From: Aquirufa nivalisilvae | Lineage (GTDB): Bacteria; Bacteroidota; Bacteroidia; Cytophagales; Spirosomataceae | Assembly (NCBI RefSeq): GCF_004307455.1 | Contig: NZ_SEWX01000005.1 | Coordinates: 62,001 to 126,000, forward strand | DNA: 64,000 nt | Reading direction: 5' to 3' | Shown: positions 60,715 to 64,000 of the stretch, piece by piece | Layout: the number at the start of each line of letters is the position of its first letter | How positions within the stretch are numbered: position 1 is the first letter of the stretch | The notes under the pieces: generated by a model | The model's database searches: none | What the model was told of the DNA's origin: nothing | The model's input: only the letters and a program-made list of their open reading frames with translations | Position numbers and translations under genes: made by a program

Positions 60715-61800
60715 ATGCTTTCCCCTTCTGACCGCCTCAAAGAAATTAACAACCTATTTTTACAAAAGGCATTTCAAGTGAATTTTGCTTCTGTAAATGA
60801 GTATTTGTCTAAACATTTTGATGTAGCGAGCTACTCAGAGCGTAGTTTTAGTCGAGATTTAAATGCTTTGAAAGAATTATTAAAGCAACGCTATCCTAGT
60901 TTGGAAGATGAGATGGGGGAGTTGATTCGATATGCTCGTTCTCAGTATTGTTTTTATTATGTTCGACACGACATTTCAGCTTTTCCCACATTTTCTGAAA
61001 AGGAGTTGAATCAGCTTGCTTCTGTGATTGATTTGAATCAACATTTATTTACTGATGGAGCAGGGCAAGGGATTGTCAATAAGTTGAGGGCAATTACCTT
61101 AGAAAATAACCTAACTAATTACCATGAAATTAACGCATGGCCGAGCATACAATTAATTAAGGAGGGAGAAAGGTCAGGTTCGGATAAAATTAAACCTATG
61201 TTAGAAGCTATTGCTTCAAAAGCTTGCATCGAGTTTTCTTATCAGGGATTGGCTCACTCATCTCGATTAAAGTACTACCAAGGTATTCCTTTGATGATCA
61301 AAGAATACAATAATGGGTGGTATACAGGTTGGTACGTGTTGATGCAAGAGGTTAATCTACAAGAAAGAATCGTGAAAACGAATATTAATACGCTTCGCTT
61401 GTTTGCTTTGGATCGAATGGATCAGTTAAGAAGGATAGACATGAAATATATGTTACGATTTTCTCCTGATTTCTATCCTCCAGATTATTTTAAAAATATG
61501 TTGGGTATTCTTCGAAATAACTTAGTTAATCCAGATATTAAGCCAGAAAAGGTTCAAGTTCGTATTTCAGCCACCAGCTGGATTTTAGAATATTTAACTC
61601 AGTACCCACTGCATGTCAGCCAAAAAATGGAAGTGATCGATAATCCACTATCAATGATTATCACTTGGGATATTGAAATTAATGTGGAATTAGAGAGTTT
61701 TTTAATGAGGTATGCAAATGATTTGGAAGTATTGTATCCTGAAAATTTAAGGAAGCAGATTAAGGAAAAATTGGAACACGCTCTATCCATGTATCAATAG
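60715..61800 (+). CDS. WYL-domain transcriptional regulator
   Basis: A 361-residue regulator with an N-terminal helical DNA-binding region (about 5-60; SERSFSRDLNALKELL) and a WYL-type ligand domain in the middle (about 160-250; CIEFSYQG, GIPLMIKEYNNGWYTGWYVLM), followed by a C-terminal extension. Such proteins control DNA-repair, defence or carbon genes in response to nucleotides or nucleic acid. The adjacent genes do not clearly suggest a target. Its leader is made entirely of repeated words, so promoter placement is unclear. Confidence 0.85.
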   Translation: MLSPSDRLKEINNLFLQKAFQVNFASVNEYLSKHFDVASYSERSFSRDLNALKELLKQRYPSLEDEMGELIRYARSQYCFYYVRHDISAFPTFSEKELNQLASVIDLNQHLFTDGAGQGIVNKLRAITLENNLTNYHEINAWPSIQLIKEGERSGSDKIKPMLEAIASKACIEFSYQGLAHSSRLKYYQGIPLMIKEYNNGWYTGWYVLMQEVNLQERIVKTNINTLRLFALDRMDQLRRIDMKYMLRFSPDFYPPDYFKNMLGILRNNLVNPDIKPEKVQVRISATSWILEYLTQYPLHVSQKMEVIDNPLSMIITWDIEINVELESFLMRYANDLEVLYPENLRKQIKEKLEHALSMYQ

Positions 61801-61862
61801 TAGCAGCTTGAATTACTATCTACGAAAATAGAGTAGTTTACCACTTCTCTCGTAGATAAAAA

Positions 61863-61920
61863 CATGCAGTAGAACCCATGCATGCATGGGTTCTACTGCA
61901 TGCAAGGGTTCTACTGCATG
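61863..61920. repeat. Perfect 40-bp palindrome with a third partial copy
   Basis: CATGCAGTAGAACCCATGCA (61863-61882) and its exact reverse complement (61883-61902) form a perfect palindrome, followed by TGCAAGGGTTCTACTGCATG (61901-61920), a near copy of the right arm. It lies between convergent genes. Confidence 0.97.
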
Positions 61921-61929
61921 TTAGAGACT

Positions 61930-62523
61930 TTACATGTTATTGGGTGCGATTGGAGCAGGAACTACATTTTTTACAGGTTTCAAGCTTTTTAGATATTGGA
62001 ACATGGCATGTGCATCTTCATCCTTGAGGTTGATAAAATTAAACCAGGGCATGGGTGGTAATAGCATACGTTCATGTTCAAGTCCTTTAAATTTACCTTT
62101 AGTCAATGCCAGTTTAAATTGATCTTCTGTCCAATTGCCAATTCCAGATTCATCTGGAGTCAGGTTGGCTGCAAAGGATACTCCCCAAGGGCCAGCAGCT
62201 GCAGTTAAATCAGGGTATAGTTGAGCAAAACCTTGTTTGATTAATGGACTATCAAATTTCACGATGGGTCTATCAGAAGGATAGCCAGAAAGCAATAGTT
62301 CAGGAATGATTTCAGGACCTTTCGGACCCATTTTTTTTGGTGAATGGCAATCGTTGCACCCCATGGTAGTAACTAAGTATTCACCTCGTTGGATGATTTC
62401 TTTTTCAGAGTTGACAGAAACGGTAGGCTTTTCGGACTTGTTTTCTTGTGTGGAGCAAGAGGCAATGGAACATGCTAGGCCAAATCCTAACATAGCCCAA
62501 ACTAATGGTTTTGAGTGATTCAT
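61930..62523 (-). CDS. Monohaem cytochrome c lipoprotein
   Basis: A 197-residue protein with lipobox IASC (Cys23) and one haem site, CNDCH, in TTMGCNDCHSPKKMG. A MPWFNF segment (MLLPPMPWFNF) would provide a methionine ligand. It resembles small electron-carrier cytochromes of the periplasm. No oxidase or dehydrogenase gene lies next to it, so the partner is unknown. It ends 10 bp after the palindrome. Confidence 0.9.
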   Translation of the reverse strand: MNHSKPLVWAMLGFGLACSIASCSTQENKSEKPTVSVNSEKEIIQRGEYLVTTMGCNDCHSPKKMGPKGPEIIPELLLSGYPSDRPIVKFDSPLIKQGFAQLYPDLTAAAGPWGVSFAANLTPDESGIGNWTEDQFKLALTKGKFKGLEHERMLLPPMPWFNFINLKDEDAHAMFQYLKSLKPVKNVVPAPIAPNNM

Positions 62524-62719
62524 AGTTTTTTTGGTTGATAATTGAACAGAAAAATTTCAGCTTTTCTGCATGTTAGACTCAAGGAAGATCAGCTGAATGC
62601 TGTGTAATGTTAAGTTTTAAAATCGAAAAACACAATTTCCCTTCATGTCTGTGGAAGAAGGGGAGGATTAGAGGCGGAAAATAAATGGGGAAGAATGATT
62701 CAGAGGTATTGTTCGAAGG

Positions 62720-63373
62720 TCATTCTGGCATGTTAGTTAGATTAGATATGATTTCTTGAAAATCATCTTTTATAAATTCCCAGTATTTACCTTTCAAACA
62801 TTTGGGGCTTAAATCGTCCTCTGCATTTTCGAAATTTGTCAAATTTTGAATGATTAGTATTCTATCATGAGTGTAAGGATATCTTTGTTTATGATATTCT
62901 AGCATTTGAGGAATGGTATATTTTGGTAATAATTCATGCAAATCCCAAAAGTCTTTTTTTCTTCCACCTCTTTGTATGACTTCCATTTTCATTGCAATGA
63001 TTTCTTCAATAGAAGCCATACGAATGTTGTCAATTTCTATTTGAGGAAAGATAAATGGGTCAGTATGGTAGATATCTAATTTGATAGTTTTTTGTTGATG
63101 TTCCCCGATGATATAAGCTTTACCAATGGCGGGTAGTATTGAATTGGAAGTGACATAATTGAAATTTTGTTTCAGAAAATTATCAATTTCGTCAAAATTG
63201 ATTCTTCCATATTCTAAGTCACTAAATAAATCAATATCAATGGATTCTCTATGACCTATTTGTAAACTAAGTGCTGTACCACCTACTATTCTAAATGGTT
63301 TTAAAATAGGCTCATTCATTAAAATAAAAATACTATTTTTTAACAACTCATTAATCGTGTTGTAATGCAGCAT
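62720..63373 (-). CDS. AbiEii-family nucleotidyltransferase toxin
   Basis: A 217-residue protein with the nucleotidyltransferase signature VGGTALSLQIGHRESIDIDLF (about 30-50; catalytic-type Asp46 and Asp48) and a C-terminal motif typical of AbiEii/AbiGii toxins, IAMKMEVIQRGGRKKDFWDL. These toxins modify tRNA or other RNA and act as type IV toxin-antitoxin partners or phage-defence factors. The gene overlaps the antitoxin gene by 23 bp, a strong sign of translational coupling. Confidence 0.9.
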   Translation of the reverse strand: MLHYNTINELLKNSIFILMNEPILKPFRIVGGTALSLQIGHRESIDIDLFSDLEYGRINFDEIDNFLKQNFNYVTSNSILPAIGKAYIIGEHQQKTIKLDIYHTDPFIFPQIEIDNIRMASIEEIIAMKMEVIQRGGRKKDFWDLHELLPKYTIPQMLEYHKQRYPYTHDRILIIQNLTNFENAEDDLSPKCLKGKYWEFIKDDFQEIISNLTNMPE

Positions 63374-63863
63374 TTTTATTTAATGAATAAACAGTGTAAG
63401 GTTTTCTAGAATTATTATTTATTACTTCATTGATGATTGCTGTGCCGTAAAACTGTTTTATCTCATTGATTTCAAGCTCATTTCCTCTTTCAAAGATTCG
63501 ATGAATAATAGCTTTGTATTGTTTGCCCCAATCTATTTGATCGATATCAGTATCCCAAAATAATGATTTGCGTAGTATAGATAGATTAGGTGTATTTTGC
63601 TTTAGTTTTTTCTTCTCCTTATTGATTTCATAAAAAGTTTGTAATAGCGCTAAAGTGCCTTCTTCTAATCCTAGTTTTGACTCAATTTTTAAAGCAATAG
63701 AGGTATTTAAATTTCTTTTACCTTTAGTTATGGCATTGAGAGTTTGTGGATGCTCCCCAATAGAAAGGGCAAAAGGGCGCTGTGATAGGGCTCTTTTTTT
63801 TAATTCTCTCTCCAAAATAATTCCTGGATGGATACCTTTAAATTTTTCAATGTAAGAGTTCAT
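63351..63863 (-). CDS. HTH antitoxin with C-terminal domain (DUF6922-like)
   Basis: A 170-residue protein: N-terminal HigA/Xre-type HTH (about 12-62: GIILERELKKRALSQRPFAL, ITKGKRNLNTSIALKIE) and a C-terminal helical domain resembling DUF6922 (SLFWDTDIDQIDWGKQYKAI). Proteins of this type are paired with AbiEii toxins and are expected to neutralise the toxin and repress their own promoter. Only about 137 bp of upstream sequence lie in the window. Confidence 0.9.
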   Translation of the reverse strand: MNSYIEKFKGIHPGIILERELKKRALSQRPFALSIGEHPQTLNAITKGKRNLNTSIALKIESKLGLEEGTLALLQTFYEINKEKKKLKQNTPNLSILRKSLFWDTDIDQIDWGKQYKAIIHRIFERGNELEINEIKQFYGTAIINEVINNNSRKPYTVYSLNKNAALQHD

Positions 63864-64000
63864 AACGCAAACGTAAACAAAATTGTTTATAAATTAATAT
63901 TATTCTTTCTACATCTTATTTTTCTTACATATTTTAAGTAATGATTGATTCAAATTCATCGAGTGATATAAACGAATGAATTTTCAGGTGCAAATTTGGA

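Noticed and set aside
62524-62719. A gene between the cytochrome and the toxin gene
   Set aside because: No frame with start, length or recognisable sequence was found in these 196 bp.
1-64000. tRNA, rRNA or riboswitch candidates
   Set aside because: No cloverleaf arm set, rRNA segment or known riboswitch core was recognised by eye; a covariance-model search would be needed to exclude small RNAs.

Overview
The window is a bacterial chromosome segment that looks like Bacteroidota, most probably the order Cytophagales. The evidence is a SusC/SusD pair, two-gene YeeE transporters, DUF6132 and DUF6814 small proteins, gene starts without clear Shine-Dalgarno sites, and promoters resembling the Bacteroidota -7 box TAnnTTTG. 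A freshwater genus such as Aquirufa or a relative is a guess. Base composition is moderately AT-rich. No rRNA, tRNA, CRISPR array, phage or transposase gene was seen.

Layout. (1) 1-13.9 kb is an inorganic and persulfide sulfur region: rhodaneses, thioredoxin, DsrE-like protein, type II sulfide:quinone oxidoreductase, a TsdA-like dihaem cytochrome with a SoxB-like hydrolase, two YeeE/YedE half-transporters, small Cys-rich membrane proteins, a persulfide dioxygenase-rhodanese fusion, a TauE/SafE exporter, a porin and a Crp-like regulator. Three or four promoters here share a GTGA-N6-TCAC palindrome exactly 22 bp before a -7-like box. That geometry fits class II activation by the local Crp-like protein, whose recognition helix has the CRP-type R-E-x-x-x-R pattern. 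(2) 13.9-27.3 kb holds mixed metabolism: a Gfo/Idh/MocA oxidoreductase, carboxylesterase, NAD(P)HX dehydratase, sugar isomerase, serine hydrolase, an MHS transporter/DUF6814/acetyl-CoA synthetase/ABC ATPase operon, and an M24 peptidase. (3) 27.6-46.4 kb is a long plus-strand carbohydrate locus: SusCD, FG-GAP protein, DUF1080, a haem-binding dehydrogenase-like protein, DUF4432, a cupin isomerase, a TIM-barrel isomerase, an oxidoreductase, an Rbs-type ABC importer and a CE15-like esterase. It has no recognisable classical glycoside hydrolase. (4) 46.4-53.4 kb holds small secreted proteins, an M20 hydrolase, a TetR regulator flanked by direct repeats, and a large zinc protease. (5) 53.6-60 kb is a signalling/exopolysaccharide operon: hybrid kinase, single-domain response regulator, membrane HEAT-like protein, family 2 glycosyltransferase. 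(6) 60.2-64 kb holds a WYL regulator, a cytochrome c lipoprotein and an AbiEii-type toxin-antitoxin pair.

How the genes work together. In region 1, SQR would make persulfide from sulfide, the dioxygenase and rhodaneses would turn it into sulfite or thiosulfate, TauE would export sulfite, YeeE proteins would move thiosulfate, and TsdA/SoxB-like proteins would act on thiosulfate-level sulfur in the envelope. In region 3, SusCD and the periplasmic enzymes would import and oxidise or cleave a sugar or glycoside that the ABC importer then delivers to the cytoplasm.

Intergenic DNA is unusual throughout. Short-word repeats (GTAGAAT, TTAGTTATTAGGG, GGTAAATGGTGAATTG) recur, often as a forward block on the left and its reverse complement on the right of one gap, and some run into gene starts and stops. 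Near 6.2-7.1 kb a mosaic includes an inverted pair of about 80-bp arms, each with a poly-T hairpin. A 40-bp perfect palindrome lies at 61.86 kb.
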